A stretch of 64,000 nt of DNA from Agarophyton chilense (GCA_030374765.1 JARGXX010000079.1:806001-870000); one strand, 5' to 3'; counted from the first letter of the stretch, positions 11,457 through 22,857 are shown. Numbers and translations are program-made. The notes: a model not told the origin generated them from the sequence alone.

Positions 11457-12030
11457 TGTGAAAACAAATGGATCTGATACTCGACGACGCTTTACCACTT
11501 CCCGTGGAACAAACTGAAAAAGTTGGAAAGCGACGGCGATACAAAAATCGATTTGTTCAGCAGGATGTTCGTCGTCGCATTCGCAAAGACAGCTAATCCT
11601 TGAACAAAGAAGGACGTCACACGAGGATATTAGTGAAAACGAAGGTGGAAGGGAGCAGCTCTGCTTCGTTAAAATGTACATCGTGTGGAGGGTCGGAACC
11701 TTTAACAAATGGACACAAGATCGAAAACGATACAGTGTATTTCTTTACAGTGTAAGTCAAGTGTTGACGTGACCCATCAGGACTCGTCATTGTGCCTCCA
11801 AGAAATTTGGAACCTGCGCAAGGCGGAAGTTCGTAATGCCTACTGAGATCACTTGCTAACTTCTTGGTACTTTCGGAGTCGAAGTAATCCTCTGCGAAGA
11901 TAAGGAGCTAGGAACATTATTAGAACGCTGCCTTCCCACAATAAGCTGCAGTGTGATTTTGTGGATCTCGCGAGTTGGAAAGGCCTGATCAACGGAGCAT
12001 TCTGTGGTTGCGAATGGAAACTGTTCAAAC
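11457..12030. promoter_or_regulatory. Shared upstream region of PSMB5 and the YIPF5-like gene
   Basis: About 570 bp separate the two divergent starts (PSMB5 leftward at 11456, YIPF5-like rightward at 12031), so they probably share a bidirectional promoter region. The PSMB5 frame stays open upstream to 11708 without homology. I see no clear TATA box. Confidence 0.4.
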
Positions 12031-12699
12031 ATGAACAATCCTCCAGTTGCTGATTTTTATCAATCGAGCTTTGGACCGCGTCCAGGGGCTTCCAATGGCG
12101 GACTTAATGGCAGCGCCAATGTCAGTACCGACCAGCAACAGTACTACATGCCCCCTCATCAATCAACTACATCGTTTGAAGATGAGCCTCCTCTTTTGGA
12201 GGAGCTGGGAATCAATGTACCAGCGATGATAGCCAAGGCAAAGGCGGTTGCGAATCCGTTCTCTAACATCGATTCTACGTTTGCGGATGAAGCAGATATG
12301 ACAGGCCCGATCTTGCTATGGCTCCTGCTTGGGTGCTTGCTTCTTCTTCAGGGCAAGATTCAGTTCAGCTTCATATACGGCCAAGCCACAGTTGGATGCC
12401 TTGCAGTATACTTTGTATTCAACCTAATGTCTCAGCGAGGCATCGATCTTTATCGCTCCATCAGTGTACTAGGGTATTCAATGTTACCAATGGTGATCCT
12501 TTCTTTCTTTGCTATCTTCCGACCCCTTCGAACTCTTCGCGTCGCGCAGATTGTACTTGGCGGTGGATGCATTTTCTGGTCCACCACCACCGCAACGAAG
12601 ATCTTTGTCGCCGTTCTTGCTATGCATGATCAATTCTGGCTAGTATGGTACCCTCTGGCATTGCTCTACACCTCGTTTGCGTTTATCACAGTGTTTTGA
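12031..12699 (+). CDS. YIPF5: YIPF5/Yip1-family Golgi membrane protein
   Basis: A 222-residue, intronless protein of the Yip1 family, which sits in ER/Golgi membranes, binds Rab GTPases and helps form COPII vesicles. The cytosolic N-terminus is Asn/Pro/Ser-rich and leads to the signature EPPLLEELGIN at about residues 52-62. The membrane part follows: a TM segment after DMTGP (LLWLLLGCLLLL), then GKIQFSFIYGQATVGCLAVY, the RSISVLGYSMLPMVILSFF segment, and two more C-terminal TM segments (five in all). ATG 12031 is the first ATG in the frame; the upstream extension starts with GTG. The last 34 bp overlap the 3' end of rimM on the other strand. Confidence 0.92.
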   Translation: MNNPPVADFYQSSFGPRPGASNGGLNGSANVSTDQQQYYMPPHQSTTSFEDEPPLLEELGINVPAMIAKAKAVANPFSNIDSTFADEADMTGPILLWLLLGCLLLLQGKIQFSFIYGQATVGCLAVYFVFNLMSQRGIDLYRSISVLGYSMLPMVILSFFAIFRPLRTLRVAQIVLGGGCIFWSTTTATKIFVAVLAMHDQFWLVWYPLALLYTSFAFITVF

Positions 12700-13661
12700 C
12701 TGGCTGGCATCAGATATCCTCTAGGCACTCTTTCTTTTTTCTTCCGTTTCACAACCGCAATTTCCAGAAGCCCCTCTGGAGGATCTAACACAATAACAGC
12801 ATTACTGACGTCAACTACTGGCACAATTTGGTCAACAAATGGCACTAAAACCCTATTTGCTTCATCTGGCGGTGGTTCGTGATGGAATCCGTCGTCAATA
12901 TCCTGTTCTGGGAGATCAAATAGAGCGATTTCAATGAGGTCTGATGCCGCTAAGGCTCCGCTCGTGCCACTACCCGACGCCTCACACAGATCTTGGCGTG
13001 TGATGACGCTATCCACGATCCCAATCGGATGTCCGGCTCGTATTGCTACATCATGTTCGATTGCCTCGCTGGTGTACCAAGGGTCATCGTCATCTGCAGC
13101 TAACAGTAGTGACACTCGAGAGCCAACCAGATCAGCGACCATAAATTCTCCTCGTTCCAGAGTAGGCCTGTCAGACTGGCGTACATATAGCCGCGCCCCT
13201 CGGAGTTTACTAATGCTTTCCCTCGTTAGAAATGCGTCAAGTTTGAGGATCCATGCATTCGGCTGTGACGCCTGACGTCCCGCAGTCAGACTTATTGGTC
13301 TAGGGTATCGGCGCCCTGGGAGTAAGATGTATCTTTGTTGTGCATTCTTCTTAACTGAGAGACGAATACGATTAAAATCTCCTTCCGTTCGAGCTTTGAG
13401 TTCCCCTTTCACACCATGTGCTCCAGTAATGGTCGCCACGTGAAGAAACCCGAAGTTTTCAGGAGCCCACTGATATAGCCGAGGGTCAGTTGGTGGAGTC
13501 CGTTCCCGCAACTTACATGTGGTCAACCTTCGTTGAAATCGGCATAAATTTGTTCTTGCGCTCAAACTTGATTTCCTGGTACCCTTCGTACAACGCAAGC
13601 ATCCGCTCGGTCCGAAAGCACAGCTTTGGAAATGAGCCGCGAATGAGAAAGCGGAGGGCAT
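12666..13661 (-). CDS. rimM: RimM-type 16S rRNA processing protein, probably plastid-targeted
   Basis: A 331-residue, apparently intronless protein. After about 65 residues rich in Ser, Arg and aromatic residues (plastid-transit-like) comes the RimM N-domain: FLHVATITGAHGVKGELKARTEGDF, followed by LRGARLYVRQSDRP. A PRC-barrel-like part follows: GEFMVADLVGSRV, GHPIGIVDSV, LIEIALF, and the closing VPFVDQIVPVVD...VLDPPEGLLEI. RimM acts in late maturation of the 30S subunit with ribosomal protein S19; in plants and algae the nuclear copy serves the plastid. An acidic/Gly-Ser insertion of about 30 residues sits in the second domain. ATG 13661 is the first ATG; the frame is open to 13703 with a TTG. 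It is the best sign here that the host has a plastid. Confidence 0.9.
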   Translation of the reverse strand: MPSAFSFAAHFQSCAFGPSGCLRCTKGTRKSSLSARTNLCRFQRRLTTCKLRERTPPTDPRLYQWAPENFGFLHVATITGAHGVKGELKARTEGDFNRIRLSVKKNAQQRYILLPGRRYPRPISLTAGRQASQPNAWILKLDAFLTRESISKLRGARLYVRQSDRPTLERGEFMVADLVGSRVSLLLAADDDDPWYTSEAIEHDVAIRAGHPIGIVDSVITRQDLCEASGSGTSGALAASDLIEIALFDLPEQDIDDGFHHEPPPDEANRVLVPFVDQIVPVVDVSNAVIVLDPPEGLLEIAVVKRKKKERVPRGYLMPASQNTVINANEV

Positions 13662-15149
13662 CGACTCAGCAACCCTGCGAGAGGGTAAGCGCTTTGAAGA
13701 CAACCGTGTAGCACTCGGAGAAAATGAAAATCAGCGTTGAATGCGTACTTAGTGCTATCTACGAAGGTAGTACAAACGGCCGTACCAGTCGGAAGTCAAA
13801 TTTTCTTTAGGAGGCGATACAGTACAGTAGATTGCTAGCCCTTTATACCATTCTGTACTATGCGGCAGGCAAAATTTGGGGCACATGTACAGTACTACGT
13901 TTTACGAAGGTAGTATTATCATTTGGGTTAGAAATTGCTAGCAATCGCTCTCTACTGGCTCTAAAGCTGTGGACTTCCTCTGAAAATGGTTTTTTTGTAA
14001 CGGCAGGCAAGAATTGGACGACGACGAGCTGTATCAGAATACACTCTTCTTCAGTCGGGAACAACATATGATCGTCGGATCGTTCTGGAAGCACTCACGC
14101 ACAAGAACCTTTCCTCCGCTTGGGTTCTCCCGACGTTGAGCATCAAAGCCTTTCCTCCGCCTTGAGTCTCTCAAATCCGTCCGTCCAACTCTGGCCTGCG
14201 TTTCTGGTCTCGCGTTTAAACATAAAAGTTACCTTTCCGAGCAATCGATTGTTAAAAATCTATGTTACGCGATTTCTGACTTGTTCTGTGTCAAATCCAC
14301 AACTGCACAGTACCCGCATGTTGGATAGCTAGAGAATTCTCTCTTTCTTGAAAAACAAAATATTTTTCAAGCAACCTCTCTCGCTAGAAGGTTTATTTGC
14401 CGACTTTGCGGGATGTACTTTTGTTGTCGATCATGCACTAGCTTGCAAGCGTAGCACGAGTGTCCAACAGATGCTCGGAGCTTTCTTTAAGCCTTTAGTT
14501 GCCCAGCGTTTCTAAGGTTAAGAATCTCAACCTTAGAAAAGCTGAGCGAGGAGGAGCTCGCGCTGGAGTGGGAAAGCCCCGGACTCTTTCCACACATAAG
14601 CCACAAGAAGGCCTCTGCACGCAACACATTCTTCGCCATAGAAATGATCAACAAAGTCTTATCCACCGAAGCCTCGTGTCATCCGCAAGAGTAGTTGGAC
14701 GAGCCGGCGTGTAATCTTATCATTACATCCATTCGTGATTCCTGCAGACTACATCCTTCAAATCCCTTACCCGTGGGCTACATCGATGCTTTCACTTGCG
14801 TGGAAAACTCACGGATAAGGGTGACGGGATCACCTTCCGACGACATCAGCGGCCTACCGTTTTAGTGGTGCGCGTGGGAGCGACTTCTCGACATATCACC
14901 CAGATCTCCTACAGCCATCGGCAAGGAAGTGACCGCTTGCACAAAACCGGCTGACATGTTGGTTCCATGGCCTTTAAAAAACAGCCATCCCGAACGAATT
15001 GTCACCTGTGCTTATCTTTCATCCTTAACCTTTCACTTAAAGATTAAGCACCTTATGTAACCACCGATTGTACCGTCTCAAACAAAGCGAGTACCGCAAG
15101 AAATAAAAACGACGGAGCACAGACCAGTTCTTCTCGATCTGATACAGTA
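13662..15149. other. Intergenic, no gene seen
   Basis: Only short ORFs without motifs. I found no tRNA, no clear repeats and no transposon remnant; part of it is the rimM 5' flank. Confidence 0.45.
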
Positions 15150-15752
15150 TCACTGACAAAAACAATAAGTATGGCCGGAGCCTGAATGGCGTTTTGAGCT
15201 ATCCTTGACGAGTTCATGAGGATCTTCTGTCACCTCAATTCCCATATCTTCGAGGCGCATTACATGGGTCATGACTGGCGATGGTCGATGATCCTCCACG
15301 CCTTCCGAGCATTTCAAAATCCTTTTATGCAGTAAGCTCTTACCATCTTCGGTCTCGATTCGCCTAGAATGGCACAGAGCCTCATTGTTTGTCGAATTCT
15401 CACAGACGTCTTTGTTCGTTCGCAGTTCTACTTGAAAGCCCGCAGAAACAGATATAGAAGATTCCACGTTGCGTTGATTATGGTTTTGACATACTGCCGA
15501 AGCCCGCCTTTGGGGAGAGACATTCTGAATAATCAGAATAGGAACGTTGTTGATATGTATTAAATTGTTTCTTCTTCGAGGTCGTCGGGAGTGACACGAT
15601 TGTAAACGATTATTTCGTACCAATTTCGATCTATCAGAAGTCGCAATCTCGAGCTGTCGATCAGCTACTAGAACATCCCCTCGAGATATTCCTGGGTTTC
15701 TTTTGTTCTGTCGTTCTGCCAGTTGGTCAAAGCAGCTGCAAAGAGCACCCAT
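15150..15752 (-). CDS. Hypothetical protein with possible N-myristoylation signal
   Basis: A 200-codon ORF beginning with a real ATG at 15752. The N-terminus MGALCSCF has Gly2 and Cys5/Cys7, the layout of proteins anchored by myristate plus palmitate. The rest is polar, rich in Arg, Asn and Ser, with no domain I recognise. The base composition of the flanks is AT-rich, the ORF less so. It could be a real lineage-specific gene or a chance ORF; the only positive evidence is length and the N-terminal motif. Confidence 0.35.
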   Translation of the reverse strand: MGALCSCFDQLAERQNKRNPGISRGDVLVADRQLEIATSDRSKLVRNNRLQSCHSRRPRRRNNLIHINNVPILIIQNVSPQRRASAVCQNHNQRNVESSISVSAGFQVELRTNKDVCENSTNNEALCHSRRIETEDGKSLLHKRILKCSEGVEDHRPSPVMTHVMRLEDMGIEVTEDPHELVKDSSKRHSGSGHTYCFCQ

Positions 15753-16616
15753 TTTTAATTATCAATTTTACTTACGACGTACGTGATATTGAACATCAAC
15801 TTAGTGTTTGATCTTGCGTTTTCTCCGTTTGGGATTTTTCCGGTATCACCAAGACAGCAACTAACGTCGGTAATTTTCCAGAATAGACTCGAAAATGACA
15901 GGCCTGAGCCTATGCACTGGATCTGTTCAACTCCACGGGGCGAGCTAAACATTCGGTGTAAATATAAGCTTGGAAGTAGGGCGATAAATTTCAAGCTGTC
16001 ACGTCACTTGACATCCTCGAACTTTGGACAAAAAAGAAGAACATTTGTAGAAAACGATCCTATGACGATACCAAGATCAAGATCATGGATGAAAAACATA
16101 TAAAGCCAAGGCTTTACATGATATTGCCACACGAGGCGTCTGTTTCGAGTCCTCAGGTGAAAATTCTACGGACAGTTCCATTAAGAGCAAAAACATATAT
16201 TGCGGTTGGGATAGAGTTTCCGCTTACAAAATGATTGTACTGAAATGTATATATACATCACAACTAATGGAAGGAGAAGGCAAAATTGCTCGTGGTAGAG
16301 TGCTTTCAGTGGAATGAAATACGACGCCCCTAAAAAAATGGTTCAAATATGAAAAATGTGCCCAACATGCTGACAAACAGAGAATATGGACAAGTCGAAG
16401 AGAAAGCTGGCTATTGTCGTCGCTTGTGTAAAGTTTGTACTAAAAAATTTCGAGAGCACCATCACATCCTCCTGCAGTTATATTTGCCATGAGCAGCTGT
16501 GCAAGCACTTTCCCATCTTTTTGATTGACCTCAAGAGGAGGGTCATGGTGCCGTTTCCAAATAATCGTTTCGTTTGGCCATCTCTACCGGGTATTTCTAT
16601 ATATATTGTTTCATTG
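15753..16616. other. Intergenic, AT-rich, no gene seen
   Basis: No motif-bearing ORF, RNA gene or repeat detected up to the target-site duplication of the Copia element. Confidence 0.45.
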
Positions 16617-16621
16617 CACAC
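16617..16621. repeat. Target-site duplication, left copy
   Basis: CACAC flanks the left LTR and recurs at 24157-24161 after the right LTR, which fixes the ends of the Copia element. Confidence 0.8.
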
Positions 16622-17082
16622 TGTTGTGCAAACGTCGATTTGGTGTAAACGGCGTAATCGGCGGCGGTGCGGCGGAATCGATGTAAACAGCGTAAACGGC
16701 GGAGGTGCGGCGGAATCGATGTAAACGGCGTAAACGGCGGCGCGAGAGCAAGACGAACGAGAAGGACGTTGACGGTCAAGAAGAAGTTGTAGTAGAGGAG
16801 GTTGAGGGTTGATATCTTTTAAATGATGATAATATCGGACAAGAGAAGTAGTTCTCTTGTTCCGAGCTCTTTTGTAGTGGCTGGGAGCATGGCGTGGGTC
16901 TCTACCGTGCCAAGTAAGCAGTGTCATTTTAATTCAACTTCTCCTACTAATTCAAAGTAAAGATTCAATTTTGTGTCTATCTATCGTTCGCTACTTAGAA
17001 TTATAGTGCAATCTACGATGCTACCTACAATAGATTGCTTGTTTGTAATTCTTCACTACCCTCTCGCGAGACGTCTTCAACA
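16622..17082 (-). repeat. 3' LTR of Copia element (461 bp)
   Basis: TGTTGTGCAAAC...TCTTCAACA. It is 76 bp longer than its partner because it holds two extra copies of a 38-bp unit (GTAAACGGCGTAA...CGGCGGAATCGAT, about 16651-16730). Confidence 0.9.
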
Positions 17083-17114
17083 TTTGTAATTTTTCTTTTA
17101 AGCGAAACAATCGT

Positions 17115-17756
17115 TCAAGCATATTGACGTATTATCCATTGTTCAATATCGTGATCACACTGGTTGTTTTCGTAAATATTTCTGTATTCTTTGTTAATTG
17201 TTTTCTTTGTAAACATTGCAGCAGGAATGTTCTCAGATTTTACGAATCGAATGTCAGATATTTCATTTCTTTCATAAGCTTCACGGGCTGCCGAGATATC
17301 GATTAATAGTCGTTTTTCAGCTGTAGATGAAGCTTTTGTGATGACATCGAAAAGGCTCTCGGAATCCGTGAACATTCTAATTGGAATTACTTGTTCAAGT
17401 AAAGATTCTAAGTCAAATTTAAGCGTGTACGCAAAATCAAAAGCATCTGCAAAAGCATAAACTTCACCTCCTAATACAGACTTCACAACTCGACGGCTCT
17501 TGTAACTCTTGTAATGAATAATGTTACACTGATTGGAACGATCAGCCAATAGAATGAAGAAACCAAGTTGGGAAGTACTGTCTTTATTATTCGCAAATGA
17601 AGAATCACTGTATGCTCGTATACAGAGAGAGTTTGGATCTATATTTACAAACTCCAAAGTATTTGTTTGTTCTTGAATTTCCTTAATGACCTTATTCATT
17701 CTTCGTCCAATGGATTTCGTAAACATTTTCTTTGTGACTTGAGCAGTTTTGTTCAA
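17115..17756 (-). pseudogene. Copia RNase H domain
   Basis: About 200 codons open. The acidic residues of the RNase H fold are visible in order: IRAYSDSSFAN (Asp), VLGGEVYAFADAFD (Glu), IRMFTDSESLFD (Asp), and a late acidic site in KRLLIDISAAREAYE (Asp). The domain degrades the RNA strand during reverse transcription. This block looks intact, but it cannot be made with the broken RT upstream. Confidence 0.85.
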
Positions 17757-18280
17757 GAAGAAAGATATGTGTGGAATTGTGTTTACAAGTCAGGCAAGTT
17801 AAGCTCTTTTGGATCTGAACTCTGTATAGTCATTGTTGTTTTCCAATGGCATCATTCTATTCTTGAAATCTTTTTGATGAATTTCGTACTGTTTTTGGTT
17901 GGCCGTAACTTGAGTACCACCTAATTTGAAAGATCCAACAACTCTGTCTCGTGATTCGAAACGTTCTAGAGTTTTGTTTGTGAACTTCATAAATCATCTT
18001 CACCAGTAATAATTGAGTCTTCAACATATGATCCAATGATTCCAAAGAGATTACCTTCAGATTTCTTGGAAAACAGGAAATGTCACCTTTCATTGCGGTC
18101 ATTTCCAGTTCTTCTCGTAGATGTGACATAATGGTCAAATTCCAATAATCACAGGCACCTGCTAAACCATACAGTGGTTTGATAAGAAGGAGGAGACAAT
18201 CATTGGATATATCCATTTCCTTGGGAGGTCGTATGTATACCTTTCGAGTAAGGACTTGATTACTCTGAATGAAGGCTTGG

Positions 18281-19128
18281 TGTAGTGCAATGCCCGCGTG
18301 CGGGAAAACACCACGAAGACGCTCGGGATCTTCCTCCACGGAGGTAGCTGAGCGGAAAAGAGCCCTCCCAGAGGTGACACGACTTAGCCGGGTTGTAAGG
18401 CCGGGGTCACCCGTCGCGACTTGCGCAGGGAGGTGAAGAAGGGCTCCTCTTGTGCGTGTGCCTCGGATTGAGGAAAAGGTCCACACGGTGGCCGTGATCC
18501 GACGTGTCGGTACAGCCGCGGATAGCGGGATGCTACCCGTAATCGGAGAACGAGGAAAAGGAAAAAGGGAAAAAGGGAGAAGGAGGGGGACGAGGGGCGA
18601 TGGCACCGAGTCACGCGAGTGGCTCTGTATGATACGGCACAGCCGGAGACAAACCCTTAACAAGGCGAAACACAACAACAGTTGGAAAAACACTCCCAGC
18701 GATGGGTCTCTTTAGGCGGGCAAGGGAAATTGTCAACCCGAGTGCTACGCGCTACTCGTCGTGAGAGGTGATTAGCCCGCGTAGGCGGTAGAGACCAGAG
18801 CCAAACCTAGATCGGCAACCTTGGGGAAGATTGAGATCGGGACCCTTGATGGGGGAGTTTACTGGTGCGGCGGCCACTGCCGTCGCACTAAGTACTGTAG
18901 CTCCCCTAGTGTAATAACTAAATAAATAAATAGATAAATAAATAGATAGGGAGTTCCTATCCACCCACCTACTGTGGTCATAACTACACCTGCCAACCGT
19001 CCCACACGTGTAGACATTCCGGCATTCCGGTGAACGGTCATAGACTGTACTCATATAATGAGCAAGTGCCGGATGTTCCGGAAAAATACAAATTCCAAGA
19101 AAACCCCCTTCAGAAGGCGTGCACTTCA
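18281..19128 (-). mobile_element. Solo LTR nested in the Copia RT
   Basis: An 848-bp block starting TGTAGTGCAATG and ending GTGCACTTCA on the plus strand, flanked by the 5-bp duplication CTTGG (18276-18280 and 19129-19133). It has TG...CA ends and no interior genes, the product of LTR-LTR recombination. Its minus-strand end (GTTTTCCCGCACGCGGGCATTGCACTACA region) resembles the LTR end near 26430-26462, so it belongs to a Gypsy family present elsewhere in the window. Confidence 0.85.
18908..18950. repeat. TAAA/TAGA-type microsatellite
   Basis: A run of AAATAAATAAATAGATAAATAAATAGATAG inside the solo LTR. Confidence 0.75.
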
Positions 19129-19634
19129 CTTGGGTAACATCGTGACTCCATACCTTGTAGTCAAACATTGCAGCGATTGTCATCATAAGCCGAACTGTAC
19201 TCTTGCGAACGGTAGTAACATTATGCACTAAGTAGTTCTGTTCCTTATCGGAAAACCCTTGGGCCACAAGTCTCGCCTTATGAATTTTTTCCTTAGTTCC
19301 TGGATTCTTGATTGCTAATACAAATCTAGATCCTATAATGTTAGCACCTTTTGGAATTTCACTACGTCTGACAACTTTCCAAGTATCTCTAGGTTTTAAA
19401 CCATCAATTTCTTTCTTTTTGGCTTCTGAGAACTTTGGGGAATTACAACGAGGATCACTTGGTTTCAGGGTTTCAGTAATATATATTGATTCTTCATCGT
19501 TGCCCGTGATTTTTTCACTTCCGTCTGAGATCTCTTTTAACACGTTGTTAAGGATATTATCGAAACCATGAGGAATCGGTATTTCAGAATTGACTTCAGA
19601 TTTTTCGGAAATATGAGGTTTGGTTTGAGTAATA

Positions 19635-20561
19635 CTATGTTGTACTTCCTGGCCATTTTTTCTTTTTCACGAAAATTTGTTTGCCTGTACCTCTGATTTC
19701 TTCAAATGGTCCAGTCCATCGAGGTAGCTCTTTTTCCCGATAGATCAAAACTTTTTGTCCTGCTTCGAACGCGTGGTGAAGGACTTCTGGAAGACGTGAT
19801 TGGAGGGCCCGTTTCTGTCTTATTTCATTGGCGATTATTTCCATTTCAGAACGACCAGTCAAGAGAGCTTGCATACGATCCTCTTGATCATGTAGCTTTG
19901 TATGGATGCCAGGAAATCTGGGCAATTTGCCGAAGACTAGGAGCGATGGAACTAGACCTTCCGGGTTCATGGTGTCATTCATAGCTTTCACAGCTGTGGC
20001 GAGAATTAAGTTTTCGTTTAAAATGTTGGCATCGAACTTGATTTTGTAATATATTCGCCTTAAAGGATCATAATATCGTTCGCCAGCACCAATGGATTTA
20101 TGACTTTCCACTCCAGACAGAGTAAAATCGATGCAAAATTCATTCATAGGTTGCTTCCATCGAGAAGACGTGAAAGCTGAGCCTTGATCACAATGGGTAG
20201 AGTCGGGGTACCAAGTGTATACTGTTGCCCAGCATTCCAAGAAGGTGTTCCAAATATCTTCAATGGATTGTCCATCTAAAACGCGGGCGGCTCCAAAATG
20301 GGTATGTATATCAACCACATGCAACACCGGTTTTTTGTCTATGAAAAATAGATCAATAGCGAGATCTTTGTTAAAAACAACTCCTTGAGGAAAGGAAACC
20401 CGAAATCGTTGTGGTTTTGGGGTAAAACGTTGACACGTTTGACGAGCCTTAGATATTTCTTTTAGCAAGTTTCGTGTTTCAGCATTGGCTTCTTCTGGTT
20501 TTGCTCGTTTCAGGAGGTTAAACAGGTTCTGTACGGAGGGGTGATAAAAATGTAGGTGCAA
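19635..20561 (-). pseudogene. Copia integrase
   Basis: 308 open codons. An N-terminal zinc-binding-like region (HFYHPSVQNLFNLL ... TCQRF) is followed by the DD35E core: KDLAIDLFFIDK (Asp), STHCDQGSAFTSS (Asp) and GAGERYYDPLRRIY (Glu). A C-terminal basic/SH3-like part ends GTGKQIFVKKKKW. The enzyme inserts the cDNA into chromosomes. Its catalytic triad seems preserved, unlike the protease and RT of the same copy. Confidence 0.88.
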
Positions 20562-20580
20562 TTTTCTGAGTTCTGCCTTT

Positions 20581-21306
20581 GTGAAATGGGCTGTGTATTC
20601 GTTTTAGTTGATATATAGATGACCAAGTTTTCGAATCACGGTCATTTCCCATCCATTCTTACAAATCCGAAGGTTCTCTACATTGTCAACATAGATTCTT
20701 TCTCTGTCAAGAAAATCTAGTCCCAGCAGTTATGGAACATTGCAGTTGATCACGTCTACGGTGACTTTGAGTACTCTACAGTCCGGGGAACAGATTCGAA
20801 TGGGTATATGGCCAATACTGCAGAAGGTGGAACTGCCAAGTCGAAAACGGATTTTCGAAGGCTTTTTCATAAACTTTAAGCCATAATGCTTTCAATAAGC
20901 CTTGGCTTGTTCCTTGCCAATAACAGAATGTTGTGCTCCGATATATAGACATCCACCATTGAATTCGTGGGTGGTTTCAAAATCGGTATCCACATTTGTA
21001 ACCTTAAAACATTTAAACTTGCGTTGAAATTGTTTTTGGATTTTATGCGCTGAGCCTTTGAGAACTTCTCGAATTTTGTGCAAAAATCCACGCATAGGAG
21101 AGTTCTTCATTACAAATCCAGTCTCGGGGTTGAAGTCTCTGCGTCAATGCTGGTAAAAATGTTTCCAAAGCATCATCGGTTGAGTCTTCTGAACTTGTGC
21201 TTCTGTTGTCTTCTGTTTTTTCTTCCATGTTGAAGAATGTGTCGACATCCTCGGTTTCTGAATCATCTTCAACCTGTTCGCATAACTCGTAAAGTACCCG
21301 TTTCAA
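20581..21306 (-). pseudogene. Copia protease region, catalytic Asp lost
   Basis: The minus strand reads an acidic linker (21306-21110), then FNGGCLYIGAQHSVIG near 20950, which matches the aspartic-protease active-site loop but has Tyr where Asp is needed. Stops follow at about 20890 and in the later segment leading to LLGLDFLDRERIYV. The protease would mature Gag-Pol; this copy cannot. Confidence 0.7.
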
Positions 21307-21377
21307 AGCACGGTTCTGAGCAGAGTATTGCTTGGATTTCTGATCAAGCTGTACTTTTCTTGCAGCGATAGCGGCTT

Positions 21378-22821
21378 AGTCCTTTGGATGCCGACAATAT
21401 CGCAAGATATGTCCCTTTTCACCACAATTGAAGCAAGTTCTCTCATTCATTTTAGGTTTCGTATTGTTCTTGTGGCGGCCATATCTAGCAGGAGGAAGAT
21501 GGCGTTTCGATGAAGACTGATAGAGAACATCTGCGGGTTTTTTAGAGAACTTGAATACATTAATGGACTTTCATGCGTTTGCCTCTTCCTTTTCGCGCTG
21601 AATAGCGCATTCCAGCTGTGTGTAAAATTCTTGGTAGGAAAGGGTTTCTGAGTCCAATCGGCTAATTGGATTACTAGCCCACGAATGTCCGATAACTGTT
21701 CTTATAAGATAAGATACCTTGTTTGCCTCAGTACGACAATGTGGTGGACCTTGAGGAGCTAATTTCGATATCTCTGAATCTAATTTTTCAATGGCCTGGG
21801 CTGCCGTAGATTCCTCTGATTGGAAGATGTCAATTCGTATGTTCATCAAACGAATCTCAATGCGCTTCTGTTTAGAGGTGGAATGAAAATGTGCTTCAAT
21901 GAGGTTTATAGCGTCAAAGAGAGATTGAGCTTTTTGAACGACATGGTCATTAAAGAAACGCTTTGCATTATCCCTTAGAATGTTATGCATAAGCTGAACA
22001 TGTTTGTAATCGGGCACCATGTAATCTTCTAGTGCGATACGATATTCGTTATAAAAATCCATCCAAGATTCTCCAATGGCTCCGGAAAACTTAGAGTTTT
22101 TGTCTTTTAAACGCATTGTCAGGTTGTTTGAGATCTTGAAAAGATCTACGTTATTAGAGTCCACTCTAATTGTTTGCGAAGGCATGTTAGAGTGATTATT
22201 CATAGTTGGAATGGGGGTTTCGACTTCCTGGTGGATTTGAGAGACGGGTATTCGCTCGGAGTATGGAGCGAAGGTTAAAGACGCTTTTGAAGCCTGAATA
22301 GCTTCTTCAGCAACGGCTCGGTCTTCGTTCTTAACGTAGATCGTAAATGCTAGACGGTTCATAGTTCTTCCAGAAGGATGATGGGCCAATTCGACGCCCA
22401 GCTTCTGTAGATGACGAGCAATTGAGCTGAACAAAGCCACATTGGACGAAACTTGGTGATTGAATAATATATCAGGTGAATAGTCTCCTCTAATGAGATT
22501 CACGAGCTGATTCCCAGTGATATCGGGTAGGTCGGCCGAGTAACTCCGAATAGTGTCCAACAGACTCTTCTGAGATGAATGACGGATCACCAGTGAACTT
22601 CCAAACACATTACCTGCACCACCGGACATGTTGCGAACAGTTGGAGACGTCGCAAAATTAACAACCGGAATTGGAGAAGGAATCGAGGATCCTGTGGGTG
22701 GAAACGGAAGCCTACTGTTGGCTGGTGTCTGGAATGGTGTGTTAGAAGAAGACGGTTGATCCCCAGATGTATTCGGTTGGTCCCTTGCGGATTCTTGAGA
22801 TCTAGTAATAAACATGAGCAA
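21378..22821 (-). pseudogene. Copia Gag with zinc knuckle
   Basis: Open from ATG at about 22815 to a stop at 21571; the frame continues to the knuckle CFNCGEKGHILRYC (nt 21394-21435) and a second stop at 21377. The first 400 residues have a Pro/Ser-rich N-terminus and a helical capsid-like region (MDFYNEYRIALEDYMVPDYK, RFFNDHVV, LFDAINLIEAHFHS). It lies 36 bp after the zinc-finger ORF and in the same frame. Confidence 0.8.
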
Positions 22822-22857
22822 AAATATATTTTTTCTTTATAACAAAGCACTGTTTAC

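Larger units (their letters stand above)
17760..19560 (-). pseudogene. Copia reverse transcriptase, split by a solo LTR
   Basis: The N-terminal half (19543-19129) has DTWKVVRRSEIPKGANIIGS and HKARLVAQGFSD, ending at WSHDVTQ. The frame then enters the inserted LTR and resumes at 18275 with AFIQSNQVLTRKVYIRPP and LLIKPLYGLAGACDYWN. Further on the active-site motif reads YVED (near 18020) where Copia RTs have YVDD, so one catalytic Asp is a Glu. A stop follows soon after (GEDDL, TGA). RT copies element RNA into DNA; this one cannot. Confidence 0.85.

Noticed and set aside
13662..13703. rimM start at 13703
   Set aside because: The codon there is TTG; the first ATG in frame is at 13661.
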